64,000 bases of DNA from Cladopsammia gracilis (Eukaryota; Cnidaria; Anthozoa; Scleractinia; Dendrophylliidae): the NCBI GenBank assembly GCA_022457155.1, contig JAJGOT010000051.1:241001-305000 (forward strand), read 5' to 3'. This document shows, piece after piece, positions 1 to 12,076 of this stretch. Within the stretch, counting starts at the first letter, position 1, and each line of letters starts with the position of its first letter. The position numbers and the translations under genes were made by a program. Below the pieces are notes generated by a model, which was not told the origin of the DNA, made no database searches, and worked only from the letters and a program-made list of their open reading frames with translations.

Positions 1-339
1 AAAGAAGGCACTCTACAACGCTCAGAACACTTGCTTGGTATATTAAAGAGTGCAACAACACCATAATACAATGAATCATAGATGCATCTAAGAAGAAAAA
101 CAATGTGTAACATGATAATGATTTTTTTCGTATCGCTCGTCAAAGGAATACAATACACGGGATCATCCATGGTTTCTTGTAGGCAGATTTCTGCTTTATC
201 TCAGACGGTTTATGAAAAACCTGATTAAATACTGGGGAAAAGGCGAAATCACAAACTGGCTCATCAAGTTGTGTTACTGCAATTGTTTCATCTGCTGTTT
301 CAGCCAGACCGTCATTTTCCATTGCAGTTGTTGATGAGT

Positions 340-545
340 TCTATTTTAGTTGAACTTTTTTTGAATGTGATTCCATGCTATGTCAAAATTTCCTTAAGGA
401 GCTCTTTTGATAAGTTCTCTGGTGCGCCCTTTTTTGCTTCTTGTCTTTCTTGTTCTTTGGCCCTTCTTTGTTTCTGCAATCTTTCCTCTTCTATTTTTTC
501 AAGTCTGGGGAGCATCAGTTTAAATTTGGAAGGATCGATTGGAAT
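340..545 (-). CDS. Unrecognised coding fragment, charged helix plus possible SAP-like tail
   Basis: Read on the minus strand, this stretch is open for about 58 codons. It encodes a Lys/Glu/Arg/Gln-rich helix followed by LSKELLKEIL and, past an in-frame TGA-type break, HGITFKKSSTKIELI. The second part resembles the helix-extended-helix pattern of a SAP DNA-binding motif, but only loosely. A possible acceptor AG lies just upstream. A further open stretch continues at 140-322 (minus) in another frame, so this is either an exon with a frameshift or a decayed transposon-encoded protein. I do not recognise the family. Confidence 0.3.
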
Positions 546-780
546 GTAAACTTTGAACTAAGGTAAGTAGCTCAAAATGCCTCATGATTGAAAGAACGTA
601 ATATAGAGATTAAAAAGTAGTTTATTGTCATATTTATAACTTACGTCGGATCAAATGGGAAATTGGTCCAAAATGCATTGTGTTGTCTGCAACAGCTGTG
701 GCAGCGACAAGCGTAAGTGTGGGTGTCTGGCCCAGTCAGCAGCAGCGCAAAAAAAGAAGAATCCACCAAAGCGGGCATGA

Positions 781-1158
781 CAGCAGCAGAGATCCGAGAG
801 CGAGAGCGAGCAAGACGAGGTGCCAACATACGAGCAACTGTGTCCGGAATACAAAAAGTTGCAAAAGCGACGTTCAGAGGTTGGAAAAGCGTACCAGTCC
901 CTGCAGAAGCAAAACGACGACCTAGTTGCAAACCAACAGCAGCGGGATGCAGAATTGGATGAGGCCAATAACGACGCAGAGGAGTTGGCAGACATGATGT
1001 GCATTAAGGACAGCGTGATCAATGACCTCCAAGCATCCCTAACCACCGCAAAAGACGCAATAGCGAAGCTGCGGGATGAGCTGAGTCGGCGTTCTTCACC
1101 CGAACCCTTGGCTGCTTGTGACGACCATGCTTCTCTAAAAACTGCAAAACACCAATGA
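781..1158 (+). CDS. Coiled-coil protein exon, unknown function
   Basis: An open frame of about 125 codons ends at a stop at 1156-1158. The frame is closed upstream by a TGA at 778-780, which sits next to a CAG that could serve as a splice acceptor, so no ATG start is evident. The product is strongly heptad-like, rich in Glu, Lys, Gln and Leu (for example YKKLQKRRSEVGKAYQSLQK and AELDEANNDAEELADMM), consistent with one long coiled coil of about 90 residues and a short Ser/Pro tail. Overlapping frames upstream (680-960) encode an Arg-rich peptide with TAAEIRERERARR, which suggests that the true N-terminus was shifted by an indel. It could be a dimerising structural or transposon accessory protein. 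Confidence 0.4.
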   Translation, partial: QQQRSESESEQDEVPTYEQLCPEYKKLQKRRSEVGKAYQSLQKQNDDLVANQQQRDAELDEANNDAEELADMMCIKDSVINDLQASLTTAKDAIAKLRDELSRRSSPEPLAACDDHASLKTAKHQ

Positions 1159-1424
1159 TTATTTCCTTCAAAGTGCATGTTTCAATTCTGATTTCATACT
1201 ACTCAATTTTAACCCATACAAACTTTCAATTAATTTTTACACCTGTTTTAATTAGTCACCTCTATAATTACAGTCGCAGTCACTTCCCAACAGTCCCACA
1301 TGCACACTTGTCTGTCTTCATTATTTGGCCACACTTAAATGTGAAACTAATAAATTATCCTAAGGGTGGGCATTATATAGAGGTTTGCCTGTTTAATTGC
1401 TATCATTTATTTTATTCCTTACAG

Positions 1425-1860
1425 CTCTCTTCTCCAAAGCTAAAGGCCAGTACCTGCCACTGGCACTGCCCCCTCCTCCTTCATGCCCTGTTTCAAGTCC
1501 GTCCCCTACCAGAGGTTTTAACAAAAACCATTCCAGAGGAGGTGCAGAGAGCATCCATTAACATCATTGGACATTGAGCACATGCATTGAACATACAGCC
1601 CTTCTCGCTGGACGAGATATCAAAGACGGCAACATATCATCACCAGTAGCAACTTCCCCTGAATCTGAGACGCCAAGTAACGACTTCAACAAACTCCAGC
1701 AGATTGTTTTAAACTACCCGGGAAAGTATGTAAGCGCCTCAAAACTTAACAACCTCGGCAAATTCCGTCGTCAAGGAGGGAAACAAAAGGTGCTGATGGT
1801 ATTTACTTCCTTGGAGCACCTGAACTTAGGTACAATCCATCATGGCAGAAACACAGTAAG
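1425..1860 (+). CDS. Candidate exon, Pro-rich then unknown domain, one in-frame stop
   Basis: A pyrimidine-rich acceptor ends at 1424. The same frame runs through a proline-rich part (LPPPPSCPVSSPSPTRG) to an in-frame TAA at 1559-1561, then stays open through LLAGRDIKDGN and LNNLGKFRRQGGKQKVLMVF to a good donor, ACA|GTAAGT, near 1857. It lies about 300 bp downstream of the coiled-coil exon on the same strand and may be the same gene. The stop argues that this copy is broken, or that two exons are merged here. No family recognised. Confidence 0.28.
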
Positions 1861-2189
1861 TGCCAAAAGTACAAATACCACAAATTATGTTATTGCAATA
1901 AATTTGATACAATTATTGAGAAACTGAAATAACATTTCATGTAATTTATAAAAAATAACTGATTGCCGATTTAAAAATGGTTGCCATATCGTCAAAGTGT
2001 TCCATTGTCTTTTGAGCCATATGGTTTGCAAACCACTCCATGGATCCTAGTATTTAACGGTCCTTAATAGTCAGTATGAAAAAGTATTTGAAAGAAAAAA
2101 GATGGCCTGCGACGTAATATTATATAGACTAGCTTAGTTTCTCAATATACTAATTCTTTCAATATAACTTTAATGTCATTGCATTTCAG

Positions 2190-2424
2190 GAAACATGATG
2201 CTGAAGACCTCACTGATGATCAAGTGCCACCCTTTGTTACGTCCCTTCAACAACTTGGAATGACTCTCGAAACCTATAACGGAGCATACAACAACCAAAC
2301 TCATGCCAATGCTGTTGAAACTGCCACGCAATATCAAGTAAGCCTGCAGGAACAACAACACACAATGAAACGTGTCAAACTAAATAATGGTAGTGCAGCA
2401 TCTACCAGCTCAGACAAGCAGTAA
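2190..2424 (+). CDS. Candidate terminal exon, unknown protein
   Basis: After an acceptor (TTGCATTTCAG) the sequence is open to a TAA at 2422-2424. It encodes about 77 residues rich in Gln, Asn, Thr and Ser, including DAEDLTDDQVPPF and QVSLQEQQHTMKRVKL, ending in a Ser-rich tail. It follows the exon at 1425-1860 in the same orientation and may be the 3' end of that gene. The phase of the upstream donor does not match this frame cleanly, so the link is tentative. No domain recognised. Confidence 0.3.
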
Positions 2425-2629
2425 TTTTCTAAAAACATACTTTCCTTTGTCTTGTAGTTACCAGGAAAAAAATAATTATCGGACGTACCGCGAAAAGCGT
2501 AACAGAATTATTATATTTTTCCAGGCGCCATATATGGTGGTGGATTCCTACCAATAGTCCTACAGATTCCTACAAGGAAAAAGACGTGGTTACCAAGGCA
2601 GTACTTGTCCATGTTGTTATTTTTTAACA
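2425..2629. other. Short spacer with a weak inverted repeat
   Basis: The stretch 2461-2530 has CCAGGAAAAA-type ends facing each other around an AT-rich core, which may be a small decayed MITE. I see nothing else before the start codon at 2630. Confidence 0.2.
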
Positions 2630-4022
2630 ATGGCGGAAAGTGCGCGAGGAGTTTCTTCCGTTTCTTCGGCTGGTTTTACCTCGTTGGAGGCCGTTGCATC
2701 AACTGGTGACGCTTCAATCGATCATTTTGCTGTAAGTTATCGTTGACGAATTTTTTGCACCCTCTATTTTACAGAATTAACTCGAAATAGCTCGTAATCT
2801 TAGTTGCTTATCACATCTCACTTTGATCAGCATTTTCAATATCGTGTCGTGGCGATATAATTCTTCGAACGTTTTTGAAGAGAAGGATTATAACATCGTG
2901 TAACTCTGATGGGTTATGCAAGTCGAATCCCGTACGTTTAGACCTCGGGTTTAGACTATAAGTTGAATTGGGAGTAACTTCAGAAGGTATAAATTCTTCG
3001 GAATACCCAGACGCGGTCGGAACTCTTTGAAGAATACACAATAGCCAGCACTAAAATGCAGGATTGCAGAAAACTAGTTTAATGAGATGGAAATTGAATG
3101 CTTCATTCTAAAAACAAACTGGATTAATATTCTACAATCCTGCACCTCACTCATTGACCATCAATACATTTTTTTTTTATTTTGCTGCCCATAGACTCAA
3201 TATGGCTACTTAACTGGGAAATTTTCTTCCTAAAAAGAAGGTAAAAAATATCCGATACCATACCATTACAGGCCTAAATCTTATCTGAGTTTTGAAACAT
3301 ATCCATATACATATTCAAAAGTTAAGGCCACCTGCAAACCATCTTTCCTTAGATATGATGTTTTAATTAAAAGTCAAATAAGGAAAATTCCCCAGTCCAC
3401 AAATTAAACCAAACCAAATTAACCTTCTAGGATCATCCTAGCACTAGGATCATCCTCTTTCGATGTAAATAGCGCCATAGAACGACAAATTTGGGTTGTG
3501 GTCTGCCAAGGATGGGAATGATATTGTACACCGTGCAGGGACTGAAACTAAGTATAACATTTGGCGACCATCTTGCTTTAATATTAGGACCGTATGTGTG
3601 TGGTTGGTATCTGGTCGTTCAAAGTATATCTTCATCGAAGTCTTGTAAAATAATCTTATCGGTACCGTGTGAAGTGCAAAGAATGCGAGATGTAGAAGCT
3701 CATTCTCGCATCATTCACAGTGCAAGAAAAGTAAAATGTCAGCGAGTGCTAGAATCATCATCATGACAAATAAACGTGACATCACTAGTTTCATTTGGGC
3801 AAATTAAGTTCAGCTCCCCCCCCCCCCCCCCCCCGACAAAATTTTTCCCGTATGCCGATGAGTAAGGCAGGGCTCTGGATAACATACTGTAAATAGGAAA
3901 GCTGTGTACACAGACAATGTTGTAGAGGATCCGTTTTGCTATTGGTATCTTGTCAGTTGTACCTACATTTTTTTGTTATTTTGTTTTAGGATTCATCTGG
4001 AGAGTCTGAATCCAATGAAGAG
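2630..4022 (+). CDS. 5' end of a gene, two small exons (2630-2731 and 3990-4022)
   Basis: ATGGCGG at 2630 is a good eukaryotic start. Thirty-four codons (MAESARGVSSVSSAGFTSLE...) end exactly before a consensus donor GTAAGT at 2732. The next exon, 3990-4022, follows the acceptor TTGTTTTAG, keeps phase 0 and encodes DSSGESESNEE before a GTGAGG donor. Length and phase agree, so this is probably a real first and second exon of a Ser/Glu-rich protein. The third exon is uncertain; the Myb-like exon at 8013 starts in a compatible phase on the same strand. The intron (2732-3989) holds non-coding DNA and a poly-C run. Function unknown. Confidence 0.5.
3816..3834. repeat. Poly-C tract, 19 bases
   Basis: An uninterrupted run of 19 C lies inside the intron after 2731. 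Similar runs occur as G at about 6320-6336 and as C at 48343-48357. They are ordinary mononucleotide repeats, and lengths in an assembly are unreliable. Confidence 0.9.
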
Positions 4023-5200
<1,178 letters not shown>

Positions 5201-5269
5201 CATTAACCTTTTCAAGCTACAAGATCGCACTTTACTAGAGTGATCCTCTGTCTTCGACAAGGCATACAG

Positions 5270-5740
5270 CATTGTTTGAGAGACCTGTCACAACACTTAT
5301 ATATTCTTGTTCTTGGTTACAATCCAATCTTGTTCTTGATTACAATCCAATTTTGCCCGACATCCGAAACGTCATTAGAAAGCACCTTCATTTATTACAT
5401 TCGTCACCCCTTATAAATGAAATTTTTCCGGCTAAATCTATTTTTCCAGCTTATCGCCAAACCAAAAATCTCAAAGAAATTTTAGCACCATCTAAATTTC
5501 GGTCTGTTATGGATGAAAATTATAATGAAGAGGGGGGTTGCTTTAAATGTGGTAAAAGATGCGACCTTTGCAAAAGATTTTTACTTCAAGATTCGAAATT
5601 CCAGAGTTCTGCCACAGGTCGTTATTATTCTATTTGCCAAAGTTTGTCATGTTCGTCCAAAAATGTGATTTATTTGGCCACCTGCAATAAATGCAATTTG
5701 CAGCATGTAGGTTCTACATCCACCGAATTTAAACTTGGAA
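5270..5740 (+). mobile_element. Penelope-like retroelement, 3' coding fragment with GIY-YIG endonuclease start
   Basis: The open frame 5272-5904 begins with a segment typical of the linker after the reverse transcriptase of Penelope-like elements (NLVLDYNPILPDIRNVIRKH, then AYRQTKNLKEILAPSKF). It continues into a Cys-rich CFKCGKRCDLCKRFL linker and the start of a GIY-YIG nuclease (VIYLATCNKCNLQHVGST). The similarity stops around 5740, soon after the GIY-YIG core begins, so the catalytic Arg and Glu region is missing. No reverse transcriptase precedes it; the upstream side is the palindrome and (TA)n. This is therefore a fragment truncated at both ends. Assignment rests on family knowledge of the GIY-YIG linker pattern. 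Confidence 0.8.
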
Positions 5741-6091
5741 ATTTCTGTAAGAAAAAATTGAGAAGTACCAATGAAGGCACCAGTAATGAAAGAGAAGAAA
5801 ACCTCAAAAAATTATGTAAACTCATTGGCAACAGCGCACAAACTCCTTTACAAAGAGATGGGCCCAATTCTAAGAAACAGCATTGGATGGAAATACTGGA
5901 TTGATGGCAAGTTTGTGCAAAAAAAGATGATGCAGGGAGGAGGGAACAGGAGCTACGATGTCCCGAGAGATGCCACCCTTGACAATTGTGTAGACATTGT
6001 GAAATCCCTCTTCTTCCCTATGGGTAGAAACGCAAAAGGTGGGGCAATTACAGTGGGGAAGGAGGAGAGTTACATGCTTTCACCGCACTAA
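5741..6091 (+). CDS. Unrecognised open fragment downstream of the Penelope-like piece
   Basis: A frame starting at 5771 encodes about 106 residues with a compact part GWKYWIDGKFVQKKMMQGGG and VDIVKSLFFPMGRNAKGG. Its composition is protein-like and it continues past where the GIY-YIG similarity stops, in a different frame. It then reaches a stop, and a third frame (about 6100-6180) reads an acidic stretch with VSDDENDDELVRPPF, which looks like its continuation. Probably a frameshifted fragment of an unknown transposon or host protein. Confidence 0.3.
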
Positions 6092-6768
6092 GATCCTAGA
6101 CTGTACTTGTGTCTGATGACGAAAATGATGACGAGCTAGTGCGGCCACCCTTTGTAGTCCATGAACCAAGGGGCCTAAAAATTATGCCTTGTAGCACCCC
6201 CCACAGGACATAGTGAATGTGGTATCAAATTGAAGAGTATGACCTATATGTTTAGAAACTACTTGTTTTCAAACCTGTAACGTGTGCTATGATGAGATAT
6301 TGGACTGTTTCCATTGAGGGGGAGGGGGGGGGGGGGTGAGGAGAATTTGCTTACTTTTGTCTTGGTGAGAAGAAATGTGGTCCATATCTCTAACAAACAT
6401 CAACTAAATTGGTTCAAATTTGCAAGATATAGTTGTATTATCAGACCTATAGTTTTGGTTTCTGGGGCAACAGTCAAATATTGCATAGTTAAGAAAATAT
6501 GGGGTTTTTCGCACAATTAGTTATATTCTCGAAAATGCCCACAAAAGTATTCTACAGTGAGAGTATTTGCTCTGAGACACCTTAATTTTATTCAATATGT
6601 CTTCAAAATGGCTATTGTAGAAAAGAAAGGTTGAGTGGCGTTCCTCTGGAATTGGGGCCACATCTGGTAAAAGATGAGCAAAAAAAACAGTCATGTCTTT
6701 AGAAATAAGAAACCAGCTCACCTTATTTCAAGAAATTTGTCACAATCGCAATACTGTATATTGTAAGG
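6092..6768. other. Non-coding, with a poly-G run
   Basis: Contains a G-rich run near 6317-6336. No coding or paired-repeat structure seen. Confidence 0.4.
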
Positions 6769-7077
6769 TTACTTATACAGGTCGTCTTCATCGTCGCTGA
6801 ATTGACTGTACCCACAGTTGACACATTCTTCCCCACAAGAACATGCATCTGTGCAAAGGAGTTCGTTCTTGACGCAAGAGCACCTACGGGTTTCACACTT
6901 TCCTTTGCAGTCACAGCACAGTAGTATTAGGTCACTGTATTTCGATCTCCTATACATAGTAATCAAGATCAAGAGACCGTAACAAGGTACCTCATGAAAG
7001 TTATGCATAAGGACACAGTCAACCTTTCGACATGTTGGAAACATGAAATCAATGCTTTGCTGTTTCCTAATTTGCAT
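6769..7077 (-). pseudogene. CXC-type cysteine-rich tail of a transposon-borne protein
   Basis: On the minus strand the frame encodes a dense cysteine array, CCDCKGKCETRRCSCVKNEL followed by LCTDACSCGEECVNC. This spacing resembles the CXC (tesmin/TSO1-type) zinc-binding pattern also found at the C-terminus of large uncharacterised transposon-linked proteins in many invertebrates. The N-terminal part of the reading frame is not recognisable. It is a fragment about 50 residues long. Two other fragments of the same general type lie on the plus strand at 19563-19847 and 23600-23812. Confidence 0.55.
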
Positions 7078-7178
7078 ATTTAAATGAGGTCATTAATATT
7101 TCTGATTCTAAGAAGAAGGGTGCGGAAGCATAAAACCAACTTCAGTCGCCGTTTCACCATAAAAGAAGTACATAGCAA

Positions 7179-7315
7179 GTTTAACTGGTTTGCTTCATAT
7201 CTTTGAGTCATATCTTTGAGGTGCTTGGTTAAATTTTCTCCGAAACTGTATAAATTGCTTCCTTGCGACGTTATCTAACCAAGCACCTCAAAGATATGAT
7301 GCAAATCAGTCAAAC
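7179..7315. repeat. Hairpin repeat with one arm internally duplicated
   Basis: The arm GTTTAACTGGTTTGC...GGTGCTTGGTTA is mirrored at 7277-7315. In the left arm the 13-mer TCATATCTTTGAG is present twice in tandem, in the right arm once. Likely a small MITE or its remnant. Confidence 0.7.
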
Positions 7316-8012
7316 GTTTGAGAGCTAATAACGTGCCACCAGTTAAACCAAATTAAATGTAACGTACTGCATAGATTGCTATTGTTATGGATATTGAACA
7401 TACAAAATTTGAGCAAAATCGGTTAAATTCCCTTTGAGATATGAACGGTTAAGTTTTATCCAAAATTGCGGACAAGTTTCATTCTTCTTGACGTCATTAT
7501 CATGAAAACGAGGCAATCTTTGCCGGGGGGGAAACCCTCTTTTGAAACTGCAGAAATATCAACCAAAGTGTAGGGAAATTTATATCCCACTTTGAAACTA
7601 AGATCCAAAGGGGATTTAACCGATTTTGGTCAAATTTCGCATGCTCGCACATTAGAAGTGTTGCACAAGGGTCTTATCAAGGGCATGAAGCCTTATCAAA
7701 CTATTTATTTCAAAGAGATCTACCACATCTGTAGGAAATTTTTTTCCCATTTTGAGACTTAAGTCAAAGGTTTTTAGAGCTAAGACCCATTATTGCATAA
7801 GAGTCAAGGGGACGCTTAATGGTAAGGGTAATGGGCTCCTGTCTATGATCATTATAGTGAGAAATTCATGATCGGATAAAAGAAGCGCACAAAAAACAAC
7901 TGCAGGCAGACTTCCTTGTGCGTCTGTGACAGCAAAGGCAGAACATTACTATTACTAATACTACTATTATTTCGTCATGCTGAAAGGATGATTGTTTGTT
8001 CCATTTTTATAG
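7316..8012. other. Non-coding stretch
   Basis: No open frame of note. Phrases such as CGATTTTGGTCAAATTTCGC recur loosely, as in old dispersed repeats. Confidence 0.35.
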
Positions 8013-8553
8013 AACAAAATGGCTGAAAAAGTTGCCTACACTAGGAAAGAAGAGCTGGCAATCTTTAATTTTATTAAGGGAAAAAGTGACAAAAGCGGAC
8101 GAGGCACACGAACAGCAGGTAAATATCACAAAAAAACAATGAACAAGAATAAACGATAAAATGCCATACCAAACCACTGCTCATGAAGCGATCTATTTAT
8201 GATTCACTTTTTTATAGATTGCCCCTGGCCGCAGTTGGCAGAGTTTTAAAGCCTAGGTTTGGAAGGATGGGGGAGGAGGGGGTAGCAAGTGCGATGATAG
8301 GGTTTTGGAGAAAATCACTGGAAGAGGAGGAGGAGGGGCAGGAGACAGGAGAAGAACCGAAACCGAAAAGATGCACGAGAGAGAAGAGGAGGTGGAGCAG
8401 GAGACAGCTGAGGCAGAGGTGCTTAGAAGAATAATGGAGCATTTTAGGCGAAAATACATCGAAGAGGAGGAAGAAGTGCAAGAATCCGTCCGAATGGTGC
8501 CATTTCTGGACATTTTGCTTGATAATATTAAAAATAAAAGTAACGTTAAGTAA
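8013..8553 (+). CDS. Myb-like (RAP1-type) exons, second exon with a stop
   Basis: Exon 8013-8118 follows TTTTTATAG and ends at CAG|GTAAAT. It encodes NKMAEKVAYTRKEELAIFNFIKGK, which looks like the first helix of a Myb domain of the RAP1/TERF2IP kind. Exon 8218-8553 follows TTTTTATAG and in one frame encodes GRSWQSFKA then a TAG (8254-8256), VWKD and a Gly- and Glu-rich tail to a TAA at 8551-8553; SWQS is the usual third-helix motif. A second frame (VGRVLKPRFGRMGEE...) is open to 8434 and fits the phase-1 donor if the acceptor GCCGCAG at about 8234 is used. So the locus is either a pseudogene or spliced in a way I cannot settle. A related Myb-like exon is at 23159-23430. Confidence 0.45.
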
Positions 8554-9310
8554 AGGACAAGTGATGTCTCAGTTTTATTGAGTATTTCATTTTGACAACT
8601 ATAAAGCAATGACACCTAACAAAAAGGCAAAGTAATATCCTATTCCAAAGTAATCCATCTTGGATGTTATGGAGTAAAACTTTAGCAGCCAGGTAAGTTT
8701 GTCGAGCCACTGTAACTTCTAAACGACTTGATGGATTTGCTTAAAACTTGGAGTATAACCATGAAATTGAATGCTCTATCGATTGCTGTTCTAAAATATG
8801 CACGATTTTATGCTTCGTCAGCACTTTTTTTACGATTTTGATGACATCAACTAAAATATGGGGCTATATCTTAAGAGTATGTGTACCAAATTTCAGGATT
8901 GTTGCTCTAAAAGGAAAGCAGTTATGTTAGATCAAAGTTAACGAATTAATTTTACTTCTTGACACATGTCGATCAAAAGTGGATGACTATCTCTTCAGAT
9001 CCGCCACACAGATGGAAAGAGCATCTGCTCAGCTTTTCACAGTGCCTTGTTTGTGTTTTTATTGATTTTTAAAGTACCGTATATACCCTGACATTATCGA
9101 GTCGTCATCTTTGATTTTTTATAGATGACGTCACAGTCTATTTTTGAGATATTTAAAGTGTTTAGAATGACCCTTGTTTGTCACTGGAAATTAAATGCTG
9201 AATTCTTTACAAATTTTTTACTTTTATGGGTGAATACACGCTGTTTTGGCTCCGTACATAGCAGCTTTTTACACCCTTCCAAGGCGAGGCACAAGGAATT
9301 CAACTACTCG
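8554..9310. other. Non-coding stretch before the DIRS element
   Basis: No convincing coding or repeat structure. It includes a short inverted motif around 9105-9130 (GTCGTCATC / GATGACGTC). Confidence 0.4.
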
Positions 9311-9384
9311 CTCCAGTCCCTTACTAAGCGAGTATAAATAAGAGCTCTGCATCTAATTTCGGCCAAGTTCAAGTAAGAAGCCTT
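9311..9384 (+). repeat. DIRS left repeat A1
   Basis: These 74 bp match 22133-22206 in direct orientation with three substitutions and no gap. The repeat starts CTCCAGTCCCTTACTAAGCG and carries the putative promoter of the element. Confidence 0.93.
9333..9340 (+). promoter_or_regulatory. Putative TATA box of the DIRS element
   Basis: TATAAATA lies inside A1, 74 bp before the ATG at 9407, at a suitable distance for transcription to start near 9362-9370. The A2 copy has TATAAACA. Position and sequence are seen; promoter activity is inferred. Confidence 0.45.
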
Positions 9385-9719
9385 TGGTGCTGTATGTTAC
9401 CTTACTATGGCTGATGAGCAAGTTCCTATGGCGGATGCAGTCCAAGCAGCTCAAGCGCTCCTTCAGCCTGCCCGAGCGCCTGATCCTGGCCCAGGTAATC
9501 CAGGTCCAGCTAACGCAGAACCCTTACAGGTAATTTTATTTCTTGTTTGTCAGGCCTTATAGCCGCTTTTTCGCCTCTCCACGTGTTCGCTGGTTTTCAT
9601 ATCCTTGCTCTGCACTTTGTCCCGTATCCGTTTGCCTCATTTCCTTCTATAGTTTTTCCCTTCCCTACAGCTTGTTATATTTCCTTGCCTTTATATTTCG
9701 TTGTTTAGTTGTCTATCGC

Positions 9720-11350
9720 TTTGCGTGCTTTGCCTCACAGACACCAGGTTTGTGCAGTGCTTTTTCTTTCGGTCCCCATTTAGTTTGTACGCTTATCATA
9801 GTTTGTTATGCGTACTTTGCCTCGGAAACTTCGGGTTTGTGCAGTACTTTTGAGTTTGTATGCCTTTATTTGTCATGCATACTTTGCCTTGCAAACATCG
9901 GGTTTGTGCAGTGGTTTTTAAGTTTGTACGCCTTTATTTGTGACGTCTCGTTACGCGTACTTTGCCTCGCAAACATCGGGTTTGTGCGGTGCTTTTGAGT
10001 TTGTACGCCTTTATTTGTCACGTTTTGTTATGCGTACTTTGCCTCGCAAACATCGGGTTTGTGCAGTGCTTTTGTAAGTTTATAGCCTTTATTTGTGATG
10101 TTTTGTTATGCGTACTTTGCCTCCTAAACATCGGGTTTGTGCAGTTGCTTTTGACATTTGTACGCCTATAATTGTCACGTTTTGTTATGCGTACTTTGCC
10201 TTGCAAATATCGGGTTTGTGTAGTGCTTTTGAGTTTGTATGCCTTTATTTGTCATGCATACTTTGCCTTGCAAACATCGGGTTTGTGCAGTGGTTTTTAA
10301 GTTTGTACGCCTTTATTTGTGACGTCTCGTTACGCGTACTTTGCCTCGCAAACATCGGGTTTGTGCGGTGCTTTTGAGTTTGTACGCCTTTATTTGTCAC
10401 GTTTTGTTATGCGTACTTTGCCTCGCAAACATCGGGTTTGTGCAGTGCTTTTGTAAGTTTATAGCCTTTATTTGTGATGTTTTGTTATGCGTACTTTGCC
10501 TCCTAAACATCGGGTTTGTGCAGTTGCTTTTGACATTTGTACGCCTATAATTGTCACGTTTTGTTATGCGTACTTTGCCTTGCAAATATCGGGTTTGTGT
10601 AGTGCTTTTGAAGTGTGTACGCCTTTATTTGTTACGTTTTGTTATGCGTACTTTGCCTCGAAAACATCGGGTTTGTGCAGTTGCTTTTGTAAGTTTGTAC
10701 GCCTTTATTTGTGGCGTGTTGTTATGCGTGTTTTGCCTCACGAACATCGGGTTTGTGCAGTGCTTTGAAGTTTGTACGCCTTTATTTGTGACGTTTTGTT
10801 ATGCATACTTTACCTCACAAGCATCGGGTTTGTGCAGTGCTTCTCAAGTTTGTACGCCTTTCATTTGTCACGTTTTGTTATGTGTGCTTTGTCTCACAGA
10901 CATCGGCTTTGTGTAGTGCCTTTCCCTCGTGTCTCTCTTACGATAGTGCACTTATATTTCTCACATTTTGCTTGCGTGTTTGCCACACAGATTTCGGTTT
11001 GTGCAGTGCTTTTCCCTCGGTCCCGTTTTAGTTTACACGCTTGTGTTGTGGTGTTTTGTTATCGGGAATGTGCAGTGCTTGCCCGTCTGTTTCTATGAGT
11101 TTACACGCTTGTCTTTAAAATTTACATTATAGTCTTGTTTATTTCATCAGTGCTTCACCGTGCGGTGCTGTTAGCTCCAGTTCCCCCTTTTAATTCGCAC
11201 GCTTGCGTTTCTCATGTTTGTTTTGCTTGTTTGCCACATAAACATCGGATTTGTGCAGTCCTTGCCGCTTGGTTTCGTTTGTAGTTTGCTCCCTTTTATT
11301 CTCACGGTATGCGTGCTTCCCATCACAAACACCGGGCTTGTGCTATCCTG
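9720..11350 (+). repeat. Tandem repeat inside the DIRS intron, about 76-79-bp unit, about 20 copies
   Basis: The core ACATCGGGTTTGTGCAGTGC recurs about every 76-79 bp from about 9740 to about 11335. Its partner parts are TACGCCTTTATTTGT and TTATGCGTACTTTGCCTCGC. Copies are most uniform at 9830-10830 and more diverged and more widely spaced at both ends. A five-unit block (about 9840-10218) is duplicated nearly exactly with a 379-bp offset. Long ORFs on both strands here come only from the repeat lacking stops. Confidence 0.95.
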
Positions 11351-11821
11351 GCTCTGCTTCATTCTTGTATTTACTATTTATGTTCACGGTTTTACTATTT
11401 GTTTGCGTCCAATTTTGCGTCCTATTGTTACCCGGTTTTTCACCCCCCTTTTATTGTGCGTTCCCCCTTTTTAGTGCTATTTATGATTTACTTGTTTATC
11501 TTGGTGTTATATCTTCTAAGCTTAGGCGCTTCGTTTCGTTTCCCGTTTTCGGTTCCGTTTGTTCATTATTGCCCTATTGTTTATGGGACTAGTTTCGTTC
11601 TGCGCCTTCTCCCGTGCAATTTTTCCCGTGGTAGCCTGAAAGGGTGTCTAATGCCCTAGTCGGATTACTGACGCTCAGGTTGCCACCCCTTGGGTGGGTT
11701 CTCTTGCGACATTCCTGCGCATAGCTTTTTACTTTATCCTCGTTATGTTACTCCTGTTTTCCACTCAAGGGCTGGCAACCTTTGTGTAATTCATTCACTC
11801 CCTCTTTTGGTCTATTCCCAG
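11351..11821 (+). other. 3' part of the DIRS intron
   Basis: T-rich sense-strand sequence leading to the acceptor at 11820-11821. No coding signal. Confidence 0.6.
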
Positions 11822-12069
11822 GATGACCTCTTTGCCCAGCTCTCTGCCAGGATTAGAAGTCTAGAGCAGGCTAGTAGTGCTGCCGATGTTCCCGCTCGTC
11901 TCTCTAAGATAACACAGTACGGTTTTAGAAGGGAAGAAAATTTTGACAAATACGATGCGTTGGCCATGTCAGAGCAGCTCGCTACTGCCGCTAAGTTGGC
12001 AGGGAATCACAAAGCCTCAACTTATGATGCTATAGCCTGCACCCTAAGGGAGAAGCTTTCTGTGCCTAA

Positions 12070-12076
12070 AAAAAAC
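12070..12076 (+). promoter_or_regulatory. A-AAA-AAC heptamer at the ORF1 frame change
   Basis: The heptamer A AAA AAC is placed in the incoming frame exactly as a -1 slippery site requires (codons AAA 12071-12073 and AAC 12074-12076). The downstream protein continues in the -1 frame (CAG TTT AAG). It fits a programmed frameshift, but an indel in an eight-A run gives the same picture. Confidence 0.35.

Noticed and set aside
641..1178. Minus-strand ORFs of 96 and 175 codons opposite the coiled-coil exon
   Set aside because: Ser/Cys/Phe-rich shadow of a Glu/Lys-rich coding strand.
8212..8615. Minus-strand ORFs opposite the Glu-rich exon
   Set aside because: Ser/Leu-rich shadows of purine-rich DNA.
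9543..11474. Long plus- and minus-strand ORFs with Cys-rich repeats, and a CRISPR-like regular spacing
   Set aside because: The repeat is a simple tandem array of about 76-79 bp in an intron, with no unique spacers and no cas genes. The ORFs are open only because the unit lacks stops.
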